Origin: Calycina herbarum
Lineage: Eukaryota; Ascomycota; Leotiomycetes; Helotiales; Pezizellaceae
DNA length: 64,000 nucleotides
Assembly (NCBI GenBank): GCA_001414485.1
Contig: LLEY01000149.1
Location: forward strand, 62,001-126,000
Reading direction: 5' to 3'
The notes beneath the pieces are model-generated. The model did no database searches and was not told the DNA's origin. It was given only the letters and a program-made list of their open reading frames with translations. Each line of letters opens with the position of its first letter. Within the stretch, counting starts at the first letter, position 1. The position numbers and the translations under genes were made by a program. Below, piece by piece: positions 44,352 through 55,165 of the stretch.

Positions 44352-45285
44352 TTATTCCCTACTTTTAAAATCATATTTCTTCATCATGAACGTAAAAAGG
44401 GGTCAAAATCGTAAGAATTCTGAGTTGATCCACAAACTCAACGCCCCAATCCTTTAGCCGTTGTTTTCCTCTCTTACAAACAGTTCCCGCCGTATTACGA
44501 TCCTACAATTTGGTCTTCAAGTCTCGTGATGACATTCAACAAGGTTTGTGCTTATCACAACGAAGATCTATGTATGTAAAATATGAATTAGTGAGGGGCA
44601 CGAGCAACTGGAAGGGGCGGAAAGACCGGATTAGAAAGCTGGTGGCCCGTGCCATATAAGCGTTATACCTAAATATAGCTAGGCTCTTCTGCATATGAGA
44701 GGAATAGTTTGACACTTATTCACAACTATTTAACGTAAATTCCATGAAGGTATTCTCCACCTGCTTTCGCCTTATGAGGCTATAATCATGAACGCGTATA
44801 CCTCTCTTGTTTCAAGTTCTACGAAGATTTCCTTTGATGGACTTACTGTAGGGAAATCGCTCCTGATAAGATTTAAATATGACCAAGAATAGTATAATAG
44901 CTTTGAAATCTTGAAAGAAGAAAGCTGAGCCTCTATTATAATAGATATTTTGTTGAAACTCTGACATACATGGTATAATTCCTGTATTCCCGGATCCCTC
45001 AAAACGCCTCGATATGATTTTACGAAAAGCCGGAGAAGATCTTTTTACTCTGCAAGTTTACTTCTTGCATACGAATAGAGTCCATTAGAAAGAATAAATA
45101 GATGGATTTCCCACCATTCTGCTTCTTAACCTCAACATCAACCTCAACTCTTCTTTCACAAATCCACACAGTGTCTTCACACTCGAAACCATCCGAACTC
45201 TTAGTCAAATCAGTTCAATTCTTCCAATTGTTCACAGAAAAAAAAGCCATTCAGTCAACCCCAGTGCTTCCAGAAACCAACCAAC
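44352..45285. other. Intergenic stretch
   Basis: Between paralogue B (minus) and the deaminase-like gene (plus), divergent. AT-rich, no coding frame recognised. The last 200 bases before 45286 are CT/CA-rich, a usual fungal promoter texture. Confidence 0.4.
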
Positions 45286-45918
45286 ATGTTACTATTCAAA
45301 TCAACGACCCTCGTCCTCCTCTTGACGCTCATCTCCCAAGTTGTCTCCAACATCGTCGAGATGGCAACATACGCAGATGGCAGCTACAGCTGGTCAAAAT
45401 ACACACCCGACAGCACTATCCCCTCCCGAGACGTCATGCGTTCCAAAGTTCTTTCAGCATTTCAAGACATGGCAGACCAAGTAAGACAGATGCAAAGCTT
45501 CAACCCAGCTTACTCTCGCCCATCCACCATGGCAGTCCTTTACGTTTTTGGCAAAGGATACGTTTATCACTCCTCCATCCGCGGAGTCTCGGCAACAAGC
45601 GAGGCCACTCTTGGCATCATGAATGATCAATGTCCTCATCAGTATCAGGGGAATTGTGCCGAGATGGGGGCAATTGCGTTGGCAGAAGGCGCTCCGAATA
45701 ACTTTGTATTGAAGAGTTCTTATATTGTGGTTTATGGTGTTGATCCTTCCAATAATGCACAGTTGGGGTATCTCCAACCTTGTCATCCGAATGGCTGTGC
45801 TCAGTATATCGACAATCGCGGCATTGTTCCTATCACTAAGAGGGACGCGGAAGATAGCAGTCAGCAGGGGGTTCCGGCTATTGCGGGTCGTAGAAGCAAG
45901 AGAGCTTTGATAGTTTAA
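45286..45918 (+). CDS. Secreted protein with deaminase-like zinc motifs
   Basis: An intronless frame of 210 residues. Residues 1-21 are a signal peptide (FKSTTLVLLLTLISQVVS). Residues 122-131 read GNCAEMGAIA, resembling the C/H-A-E zinc and proton-shuttle motif of the cytidine-deaminase superfamily. Residues 162-174 read YLQPCHPNGCAQY, resembling the second P-C-x(2-4)-C zinc motif. Between them come hydrophobic strands (SSYIVVYGVD), as in the fold. Secreted deaminases of polymorphic-toxin type (for example YwqJ-like) are known in fungi, so a role on nucleic acid or nucleotide targets is possible. The C-x4-C spacing and lack of a named family make this tentative. The tail holds dibasic sites (TKR, RRSKR) that could be processed. 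It neighbours the duplicated secreted pair. Start chosen at the ATG opening the signal peptide. Confidence 0.6.
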   Translation: MLLFKSTTLVLLLTLISQVVSNIVEMATYADGSYSWSKYTPDSTIPSRDVMRSKVLSAFQDMADQVRQMQSFNPAYSRPSTMAVLYVFGKGYVYHSSIRGVSATSEATLGIMNDQCPHQYQGNCAEMGAIALAEGAPNNFVLKSSYIVVYGVDPSNNAQLGYLQPCHPNGCAQYIDNRGIVPITKRDAEDSSQQGVPAIAGRRSKRALIV

Positions 45919-46174
45919 GATACATGTACTCGAAACTTTTATGGGTTGAATAGGTGTGTGGTTTGGTTTTCTTGCTGGAGTTTCTGAGTTTTAGTACTTG
46001 ATTTGTTCTAGTTCACACGTGGATGGAAGGTGGTGGGGATGGAATTTGTTTGAATGCTTGTTTGGATCCTACTTTTCCTAGGTCCTGACTGCCTAGGGCC
46101 TTTTGTTTTAATACACTTTTGTTTTCTCAGAATTAACATGGAATGCAACTCTATACTTGAAGTGATTCTCAACC

Positions 46175-47518
46175 TCACTCTAAATCATCCTCATCCCAGA
46201 TTAAGCTCAACCCGAAGCTTCCACACAAATCCACCAGCTTCTGTCTCCTCACCTTTTCTTCTACAGGCTCCTCCTCCCCGACAACAAAGCGTTCACTTAA
46301 TACTGATACAAGAACGACCACCTCCAAATAAGGGGTGTAAATATCCTTGGCCATTACCAATGCTTTCACGAATGGTGATATATTTCGTTTATCAGGGCAT
46401 GAAGACATTCGCAGAGATTTGAGAGAAGGCGGTAACCTTTGTAAGAACTTCCTCGTAACTTTCTGGTGTTTGCCTTGCATTTCGTTTTCATCACCCTTTG
46501 CATCATCTTCCTCAGTAACTTGTAGTGGCTCCGTCAACGCGTACCACGATATCTCCAAACGCTCCAGTTTTTCAAACTTGCTCCAATCCGTTGGCTCGAA
46601 GTCGTACAGTCCATCGCCTAGAAGAATTAATTCCTCTAGGGTTTGTCTACTTGGTTGTAGTCCAACAGTAAACGGAAACGGGTTAAATGGCCCGCACAAC
46701 GTACGCTTGAAGCGCCGAAGAGCTACACAGTGTTGAAGGATATGGTTCATCGTCAGTTCACTGATGGGGCAGGCATCGAATGTCATTTCGCGTACACGCG
46801 ACTTAACAAGCTTCATTGTCCCGCTATCACTGTTTAGCCCTCGGCAGAAGAATGTCTGTACAGAGGGTGGCCATATAAAGCAGATAGCTTCATCGAAGTC
46901 GAGTTCTGTTTCCTCGTGATTCTGCCATGAGAGCGATACCTTGGAAAGGCTTTCCATTCGGTAAGACAAAATGCTTGCTGTATCTTCTTGAAGCTTTGCA
47001 GCACGTTTGAACACATGCTGAACATACGGATTACCACCTGGCCATCCATAGGAATCGATCTGTATCGAGGATAAATTCGGAAGCAAGCAAAATATGATCG
47101 CAGTAACGGCGTCGTAATTGTCGAAGTTATTGAAGACGTCATTCGTCCATTTTTCAGCAAGTGCATCGTCGCGGTCACACGCTGAATATATTGTTCTTTC
47201 CAGTTTTGTTCTTTGCGATTGGGACAGGAATGAGAAAACGTCGTACGAAGATGGCTCGGTGAATGTTGTGCTTTTGAATTCCCGGGTATGTAGAGCAAGA
47301 GAGGGATTGGCGAGGATAGAACGCAAGAAGAGTGGGATTGCGTGGGTGTTACTTTGAATGAGAATGAGGACGCTGTACAGGACGGGCTGTATGAGCAGGT
47401 TGTATCGACGAGCGCACCTGGCAAGGTGATGGAGACCTTTTCGAGAATTGGGGTCGTGGAGATCTACTTTATCGAGGATCTTCCGAATGAGCTCGGTAGG
47501 TAGGAGATCGAGGGACAT
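46175..47518 (-). CDS. F-box-type protein with leucine-rich body
   Basis: A single frame of 447 residues from the ATG at 47518; the frame stays open upstream but only with non-ATG codons. The N-terminus SLDLLPTELIRKILDKVDL followed by LHHLARCARRYNLLIQPVLY is a fungal F-box, which normally recruits substrates to SCF ubiquitin ligases through Skp1. The remainder resembles degenerate leucine-rich repeats (LPNLSSIQIDSYGW, LSKVSLSWQN, LEELILLGDG, LERLEISWYA, LKSLRMSSC), as in fungal F-box/LRR-like proteins. The family is greatly expanded in filamentous fungi and the target cannot be predicted. A low-complexity insertion (TEEDDAKGDENEMQG) lies near 345-360. No paralogue in the window. Confidence 0.78.
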   Translation of the reverse strand: MSLDLLPTELIRKILDKVDLHDPNSRKGLHHLARCARRYNLLIQPVLYSVLILIQSNTHAIPLFLRSILANPSLALHTREFKSTTFTEPSSYDVFSFLSQSQRTKLERTIYSACDRDDALAEKWTNDVFNNFDNYDAVTAIIFCLLPNLSSIQIDSYGWPGGNPYVQHVFKRAAKLQEDTASILSYRMESLSKVSLSWQNHEETELDFDEAICFIWPPSVQTFFCRGLNSDSGTMKLVKSRVREMTFDACPISELTMNHILQHCVALRRFKRTLCGPFNPFPFTVGLQPSRQTLEELILLGDGLYDFEPTDWSKFEKLERLEISWYALTEPLQVTEEDDAKGDENEMQGKHQKVTRKFLQRLPPSLKSLRMSSCPDKRNISPFVKALVMAKDIYTPYLEVVVLVSVLSERFVVGEEEPVEEKVRRQKLVDLCGSFGLSLIWDEDDLE

Positions 47519-47986
47519 TGCGATATTCAGGCTGTTGTGTTTGTATCTTGGCGTTTCTGAAGCCAATTATTGTTGACCGGTGTTTTGATGGTGAGGTTGT
47601 TTGCTGACAAGTAGCTACTGCCTTACGTATATGCCCAAAGGGTTAAGATCGCGGAATATACAAGGTATGATTGGCGGCAGAATTAAAGGCGGGGCACCGA
47701 CTCACCGCCCGCCCTCCATGCAGGAGTGAGTGTTGAAAACGACCTCAACCACTTATTAAAAGCTTCTAGAATTTGATCAGAATTTAATAGGATCCCCCGG
47801 AGTTGATTTAAACTGTTGTTCCATTTTCAAAAACTTTTTTGATAGCACCTCGTTTAATCTAAGGTGGCTGGCTAGCTAGCTTGTGCCACCACGTCTTTCT
47901 CCGGCCTCCCCAAAGCTTGAGATCCCCCAAAAATATCGAACAACAGAACAACCAATGCAGCTTCCATCAAGAAAAGAATCGCAAAA
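47519..47986. other. Divergent promoter region
   Basis: 467 bases between the F-box gene (minus) and the aldolase gene (plus), which start head to head. No ORF of note. Likely shared promoter. Confidence 0.45.
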
Positions 47987-49202
47987 ATGACATTCGAAAG
48001 AGCACAATTCATCAACGTCTCAATCGCCGACCTAGCCAAAATGATCGACCACAACCTCTCCCACCCCACCATAACCGACGAAGAAGTAGAAAAAGGCCTG
48101 GAAATGTGTAAAATATATGATGTCGCGACTGGTATATTCTTCCTCTCATCTTCTTCTCCCAAATTTCTTGCAGACACATTACTTCTACTTCGCCAATTTC
48201 CCCGCACTCGCGCCGCATTCAAGCTGGAAATTCTCACGCCTCTCTTTGCTCTCTCCTGAAACCAGAGTGGGAAGGGGGGAAAGGCTAACAAGAGAAAAAG
48301 CAATCATAAAACCCTACCACATTCTATTCGCGAAAAAGATCCTCAAAGGCTCAAATGTTGGTCTTTGTCCCATAATTGGTTTCCCACACGGGAACTCGAC
48401 TACGGAGGTGAAGATTTACGAGGCTCAGAGGGCGGTGGAGGAGTGCAAATTGGGGAATGAGGAGGGTAATGTGGAAGTGGAGATGGTTGTCAATATTGGG
48501 AGGTGAGTTTGATCCCGCCTGTTCTAGAGGTTTTGCGAAGGTGGTGTAAAAAAGTCTGATAGCTAGTGAAGAGCAGAAGTGAAGAGTGGTAAAGAGTACA
48601 GCGAAGCTAATAGTTTGATAGAGTACTATCCGGAAAATGGGAGTTCGTACAAAACGAGATAAACTTGGTCAACAAAACAGTTGTGGAAAGAGGAGGGAGC
48701 TTGAAAGTTATTATTGAAAATGGCTGTATGTTTACCCCCTATCTAGACTGACTCTTGCCCCCCATTTTCCTCGTTTAAACCCTCGTCTATCGTGGAAATT
48801 CACTCCACAGTTCCTCGCCTCTGGCAAGACTGACTTGCCTTTCACAAACCAGACCTCGATCACCCTCAAATCATCAAACTCTGCCAAGTATGCACTCTCG
48901 TAGGCGTAGCATACATAAAAACCAGATCCGGATTCAATTTGCCAACCCGGTTGACGTCCGTTCAAACAAAAGAAATCCTAGCACATTTGGAATTGATGCG
49001 TGCTAATCTCGGAGAGGGAGTGAAGATCGCTGTAGATGACGTGGGGTCTTTAGAGGAGTTGTTGAAAATGAAAGCATTGGGTGTTGAGAAAGCGAGTGCT
49101 AGGTGTACTGTTTTGATTCTTCAAGAAGCAAGTAGTCAAGGCATTGGTGAGGAGAGAGATGACATTCGTCTTGATTGGTTTAACACTGAACTGGTGTTGT
49201 GA
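47987..49202 (+). CDS. Deoxyribose-phosphate aldolase (DeoC/DERA) family, divergent
   Basis: Exons 47987-48131, 48301-48502, 48622-48725 and 48853-49202 encode 266 residues, the usual DERA size. All four junctions are in phase and rebuild family motifs: KMIDHNLSHPTITDEEVEKG, IIKPYHILFAKKIL, GFPHGNSTTEVKIYEA, NIGRVLSGKWEFVQNEINLV, LKVIIENGYL and VGVAYIKTRSGFN. DERA splits 2-deoxyribose-5-phosphate into glyceraldehyde-3-phosphate and acetaldehyde in the cytosol through a Schiff base on lysine; K173 sits at that place and K208 matches the second lysine. Two oddities: the acid usually Asp in the ELDMVVNIG segment is Glu (E109), and the KAAGGVR phosphate-binding loop reads KIAVDDVG, losing both glycines. 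Substrate or activity may have changed (inference). Introns of 119-169 bp are longer than neighbours' and the splice model is less certain in intron 1. Confidence 0.82.
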
Positions 49203-50582
49203 TCCTCCTATGTGTTTGAGGTAATGTTTGTGCTGATGAAGACTACTTGTACGGCTGCGAATCTGGTATCATAGTTAGCTTGGATTTTCCATAAGAGACG
49301 TGGAAAAGAACTTACGTGGAAGTGGCGCCAAACACTTCAATCAATCTTCCATCCGTCATGAACCATAAACAGATCGCAAAACATAGCCGTGAACCCTGAT
49401 ACAAGACCCAGCCTCATGCCCATCGTGGCGACGAAATATAAAACCACAATCGCTGAGACGGGCAATGATAGTTCCGAGAAATTCTACTATTCGGCAAACG
49501 GTGGAATCCGAGTAATGTACTGTGTTTTGTACATACTCGAAGGCTTCTGGGAGATCATGTTTCCTAGTTTAAAATTAGCTGCGGTGGTTGATGAAAAACG
49601 AGATAAAACAAATACGCACTTTAGTTCTGACTGGGGTTTAACCGGCTTCATGCAAACCTGGCAGATCAAGCTAGTGACATGCCCAGCCAAGTTTGACAGT
49701 CTTGATCTCTATCTCTGTCGGAAATGCCCGCAATAAACACAGATGATATATTACCAACATTTCGTCGAGTTCCATAGCCCGAGTCGGAATGAATCAATCC
49801 ATCATTTGCTGTGTACCATTAGAGAACTGGATCCTGGGTAGAACCGCGACTTTGAGTAACAGATGCACCAGATGCGTCTCCAAATCCAGGATGGGGGAAA
49901 ATCGGGTCCCAAGCGGTTTGTGATGGACTTGGAAGTGTCCGGGAATCGCCAGTAAAATCAATCTCCATCGTTTTCCCTGCTAGAACCAAAGGAAGTTGTT
50001 CCATGGGTTTGTCGGCAATAATAGCAACGGTGAACCTCCTGAATCCTGTCCTGATTTGCCTTCTTTGAGGATGGAACTTCGAATTTGTCTGGATAGCATA
50101 TGAAAATTAGTTTCTTCTGGAGATCGACTAGTGCACACCTTCTGCGAGACGCGATTCGCCGTAGATGCTTTGGGGTAGAGTCTTCATGATGAGAACGTAC
50201 CCGTTGTTTTCGCTAAATCAAGAGTTTGGTGTCGCTAGAGGAACGGGAAAGTTCTTGTCCCTCGACCCTCTTCGAACACGCGTTCGTCGATGCAACCAGT
50301 TCTTGGGCTCGCCTGTCCAAGTAGATGTGTCTTTGTCGTACTTGTGCAACTTTATTGAAGAATTGAGAAAAGTTTGGAGGTTTCTAGAAAGAAAAGAGGT
50401 GAGGCTGGGGGAAGTTCAGCTGACGATGTGAGTATGCCCGCGATGGGGTTTACAGGGATCTTCTCCACTCTTGCTTCACCGAAATCCATTTACGGACCTC
50501 AACGAAAGCAAATAAATACGGACGAGAAAGGTTTCAATATTGGACAAATCCCGATTTAAAGCCACATGTAATAAAACCCAAG
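49203..50582. other. Mostly gene-free stretch with weak coding-like pieces
   Basis: A plus-strand frame 49389-49736 (115 codons) has no recognisable domain. On the minus strand about 50175-49819 an ATG (MKTLPQSIYGE), a GTGTGC donor and short frames ending in MEIDFTGDSRTLPSPSQTAW can be read, but the frames do not connect cleanly. These may be fragments of a decayed gene. I assign no function. Confidence 0.3.
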
Positions 50583-52713
50583 ATGAAGGGTTATAAGAAA
50601 ATCGCAACGCTGATGGGGAATTACCCTGAATTGGGGATGGTATCCCAGTTTTCTTCATTGAATATACAGAGTCTTCTTTACCGGCAAGCAGAACTAATAA
50701 GTCTCCAACAAGACCTCCAAGAGTTGGTGGATTCCAGCGATAGATCATCAGACGAGGAGAAAAGGGAATTTTCCAGAGATTGGAATGCTCTTAGTTCTGC
50801 GAATGAGAAAGATGGAAGTGATGAGCAGTGGAGACTGGTGCTGTTGATAAGAGAGAGATTGAAAGCGTACAGTGAGTTCTGCCCTGTATTCTCAGATCTC
50901 CAAGCGAATGAATGAGATATTTAATAGCTTCAGTACAGATGACGCGGTTCTTCAGTATTCCGAACTAGCAAAATTACCTTCGCCAAATACACGAGATGTG
51001 AAAAGTCTACAAGAATGGATGGAAAGACCTTCAATGGGAGGTGTATTCCTCATAGGTCGAGATAGAAACGTATGGAAGGACGACCAAGATCTCATCGCTT
51101 TACAAAAAAGGCCCCAAGGGAATCAATTTTCTTTATGGTTGACAGATACTCTAACTCCACTCTATCACTCGACACTTGGTAGATACCACAGAGTAAGCCT
51201 TATCTAGTCCATCTCATATTCTCAAACTCGCTAAGGAACCCCCAGAAACCTGACCGGCATACGAAGCCATTCAAATGCCAGGTCCCTGGATGCCCATGTA
51301 CTGAAGGATTCAGTACTAGCAATGATTCGGATAGGCATACAAAGAATAAGCATCCAACTGCTATATCAGATCTAGAGTCCATGAAAATTGCTGCAAACAT
51401 ACTATGGAAAAGGCTTTTCGGTAAAGATGACCAGAGCAATACGGACGGTACAAACAGCCCTCGCCGAGTATCAAATAAGGTAGTGCCGGGGTTACCTCGT
51501 GTAGGTACGTTCAAGACACAGCAGTCTGATTTGCGTGATAAGTTAGAAACTGTCAAAGTCAGCCCCGGAGAACGTCGTACTGTATCAATGGATGCTCGAC
51601 GTATCATTACTACCAAGGTGGAGAATCATCAGCCAGAAGCACCTTTGAGACCAGCAACAAAGGGTGGGCAAACGGAGCAGAATAATGTACCTGGCGGAAG
51701 TGGTGTCGTCCCAGAATCTGCGCCTGCTCCAATTCCTGCAACTACACCTTTAATCGTACGCCAAGATCACAATGGTGTACAATGGATCCCGTTTGAATAT
51801 TCTCGCGATCGCGTCAAGATGGAATACACCATTAGATGTGACGTGGAATCTGTAAATGGAGATGATGGCACCGATGGTCCTCATGATTCTAGGCAAGATA
51901 AACCCTCGCGTCGTTTTCGCAAAGGACGCCCTCGTCAATTCATAGGGGAGAATGGAACCGATGATCCTAGCGATCCAGTAAGTTGAAAAGCCATATCCCC
52001 AAAGATTATCAGCTCACGTCTCATCGCAAGGATTTCTTCGTCCGAGACATCGAGTTCCGCTCGTCAAGCGGATCACCAAATCAAGCTCGTTGCAGACTGG
52101 ATTCCCAATGTCACGTTCCTCTATTACTCTCCGAGCACTGGGTTCGTGAAAATAACAAATGGTCTGAAGTATCCTCTGGCTTCCGTGATCCTGGAGTACA
52201 AAATGTCAGTGGACATGAACTCCATATTAGCGGGATACTACGGAACACAGTCTTCAATCTCAAAGGCTCAACGGTGACATATAGGAGGGACATATATGTT
52301 TGCAGACAACTAAACAGTTGGGCGGACATGATCATCGGTGCCAAATTCATGGCCGAACAATTTACCGTTTTGTTTTCCAAGGCGAAGAAAATGTTTGCTG
52401 GTATCTTTTCGTCTCGTAAGGAGAAACCCGGTATGCCAATGTCCAATCTTTCATCTTTCATCTTCCATCTTTCGGCTGACGAAGACTGACACCATTGCCA
52501 GATGAGAAAGCCAAAAGACAAGTACTGCAGGCCGATGCTGACCGCGAAGCTCGCGAACAAGAACAAAAACTTCGAGGAAGAAAGGAAGCAAAAGCTCGTG
52601 AAAGACAAGAGGCCAGAAATAGAGAACTCGAAAAACAGCAGCGGGAAGAAACTCTACATAGAGAATGGGCGGAGCGCCAATGGGAAGAGCACCAACGACG
52701 CCAGCACGGCTAG
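50583..52713 (+). CDS. Fusion protein: DUF6594 N-part, C2H2 finger, retropepsin-like domain, coiled coil
   Basis: Five exons in phase: 50583-50871, 50939-51192, 51246-51977, 52031-52430 and 52502-52713, giving 628 residues. Residues 1-180 match fungal DUF6594 (KIATLMGNYPELGMVSQF, LNIQSLLYRQAELISLQQDL, QWRLVLLIRERLKAYND, LPSPNTRDVKSLQEWMERP). The usual C-terminal membrane helices of that family are absent. A 53-bp intron instead leads to KPDRHTKPFKCQVPGC and DSDRHTKNKHP, one C2H2 finger. After a polar region (220-420), residues about 426-540 resemble a degenerate retropepsin-like fold (RLDSQC in place of DTGA, later ADMIIGAKF). The end is an Arg/Glu-rich single helix or coiled coil (QEQKLRGRKEAKARERQEAR). 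Role unknown; nuclear or regulatory is a guess. Two adjacent genes misjoined is the main alternative, but the downstream part has no ATG before 51381. Confidence 0.65.
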
Positions 52714-53556
52714 TAAGTCGATGAGTTACACATGTGGCTATCTGAAAAGAAGAGTTGTGTCGCGCAACAGGACTGAGTGTGCAGCTGTCTTGATTTGATG
52801 ACTCGCCTTTGCAGTGGTCCAGCTCCCTGCCTGTGTTGAAGGCGGCGAGACTGTGTATCCATGAGCGTCAACTTTACGGTTGGCTTTTTGTGTCGGCGAA
52901 GGCTGAGTCTTGACTTGACGGTTGTATATTTCGTCCTTTTCGTAGCAGCTCTTCTTTTAAGATGGCTGCTGTTAGCTTTCCATTTGTTTTCAGTCTTTTC
53001 ATTCGGTATATTGGAGTTTCCATTTCAAATCACGGGTCGAGATCTTTGTTTTATCGGAACCGTTTCAGGAGAGCAATAGGTGGCGAGTACTAAAGGCAGG
53101 GGGTTTTGGGTTTGAATTGGTCTGGTTTATCCTTTTCCTTTACTCTCTTTTTTTCATTTCATAACTTTGAACTTTATATCACGATCACATTTGTCTGTCA
53201 TCAATTTATTGTCCAGAGATGGTTATGTTTGCGGGTTGTCTCTGTTGAGCTATATTTAGACAAATTCAAGTTTACAAATTGTTGTTGGAAATCCCGATTT
53301 TCTGAGGTGCCTACAGAGATCGTTTGCCACAAGTTCCTTAATTTCGTGTTTGATTTCCTAGAACCTTACATTTCGAGCCAATATCTTGAATATGGGGCTC
53401 TAGTAAACAACTCGTACGAGTCACGTATTTATGAAGTCAAGAGTCCTTAGGTTTTTCTATTATATGTTTTATATTTCTATTATCTATTCTATAGTTTCAA
53501 GCGGATGAACCACTTCCATTGCGGATGGTCCACCAATTTGTATGTATCTGAATGGT
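52714..53556. other. Intergenic stretch between convergent genes
   Basis: T-rich on the plus strand with no domain-bearing frame. Frames 52861-53079 and 53106-53450 are hydrophobic by composition only. Contains the 3' ends of both flanking transcripts. Confidence 0.4.
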
Positions 53557-55165
53557 TTAGTTGCTCTTAGCATCTGATACCTCATGCTCAATTTCTCCAC
53601 GCTCTCTCTCCACTTTCTTATCACCCAAGCTCACCCCGATTTCCTTCACAACCAACCATCCAGGTAACAAAGCAAGTCCCCAGAGACCAAAGTTCAGATA
53701 AACGCCTCCTATGTCGGCAATGATCGGGACACTGTTGAGGCCGTACTGACATATTGTTAGCTAGGTCACTTAAGTGATGATACAATACAGTGCAACTTAC
53801 GCTGACTGCTTGAACTGCAGACTCAACACCACGCAACAGACCAGCGATACGAATGACTTCCTCCTGAGTTCCCGCCAATTCCCCAACAACAAAATATCTG
53901 AACACAGATAGTTAGTTTCGATCGGCTGAGTGATGGTGAAGAGAAGAAGCTTACAGATGCATATAATTGAGCTGGAACCCAATAACCCACATGAGGAAAA
54001 GAGCGAATCCCTTTCCGAATCCAGCATCAACCCAATCATAAGTCGGCTTGCTCTTGTGGAAGTCGGTTACAAGGATCGTTCCCCAAATCCACCACGCCCC
54101 TTGTAGTGTCAAGATGACGAAGAATGCACCTCTTGCTCTCGTTTTCAAAGAAATCTGTTTTCGATCCAGAAAGGCGCCCAGAATGTTACCCCCAATGATG
54201 GCCACAATTCCGGCAATGAAGGACCCAAGAGCTCTAGCTCGTACACTGAACCAAAGGGATTGAAACGTATACATGACCGCTTCGGAATAAACAGCCTGAG
54301 CGATAAACGGAATAATGAGTAAGAAGTTACGACTGAAAAGTAACTTCGTCGTAGCCTTCAACTCCTTGATAGCCCCATCGGTAATCGCCAACTTGACCTT
54401 GACACCATCCGTCCTCTGTACTCTCTCTGGCTTGTTCAAAAGCAAGGCGGCCAGTGGTGCGATAGCTTGTAGCGCGATAAATGCAAGAAAGACGTTATAA
54501 GATACCTTCCCCGCCTTATTCGCATTGACATTCAACCCTAAATTAATCGCACCACCAACAACCTGTCCACCAACCCTAAAACTCAACCAGAAACCCAAGA
54601 ACTTGCCCTGGTTCTCCGGTTCAGGGTAGGATAAAGCAATAGCAGCTTCCGCCATCCAAAACACACCAGCGCTAATACCACATAAAGCCGCACCGAAGAG
54701 CACAAACCATTCGGTTCCGAAACGGTTGTTGGTGTAGAGACCGGCTGCGTAGGGTGCGTAGCCGAGAGTACCGAAGAGGAGGGAATATTTAATTCCGATT
54801 TTGCGGACGAGGATTGGGGAGAGGTAGCAGGATACTACCATGAGGCAGAATGTTAAGGCGTTGGCGCCGTTTACGAGGTAGGGTTTTTGCGCTCCACCTG
54901 CACCGAGACTGTTCATTGCTCCCCAGATTCCGGGGGCGAGGAAATTGCATATTCCGAGAATGAGGGCATTGTAGAAGGAGCTGCGGTACCATTTTGCTGC
55001 GTGGGGCTGTTAGTTTTGTTTCTCTTTTTCTTGCTTCTGGGGAGTGTTAGGGCAGTGAGGGGAGGTTGTACGTTTTATGTACTCGTGTGTTACCTGTTGA
55101 GCTTCATTGTCGGACGAAGAGATATCGACCTCTGCGCCCTTGGACGTAATATCGGAATTCGACAT
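53557..55165 (-). CDS. UNC93-like major facilitator transporter
   Basis: Exons 55165-55094, 55006-53955, 53897-53801 and 53745-53557 encode 469 residues. The protein has a short polar N-terminus, then about eleven or twelve membrane helices. It starts with YNALILGICNFLAPGIWGAM and the loop NSLGAGGAQKPYLVNGANAL, which are signatures of the fungal UNC93-like (DUF895) branch of the MFS. Further conserved parts are GISAGVFWMAEAAIALSYPE, SFRVGGQVVGGAINL and LLRGVESAVQAVSYGLNSV; the C-terminal tail is charged and cytosolic (GDKKVERERGEIEHE). Family members sit in plasma or internal membranes; substrates are mostly unknown, and some animal UNC93 proteins regulate channels. All four junctions are in phase and complete the helices, so the model is firm. 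An 87-bp intron separates the 24-codon first exon. Confidence 0.88.

Noticed and set aside
49389..49736. 115-codon plus-strand frame
   Set aside because: No signal peptide, domain or supporting promoter; length is within chance expectation for this region.
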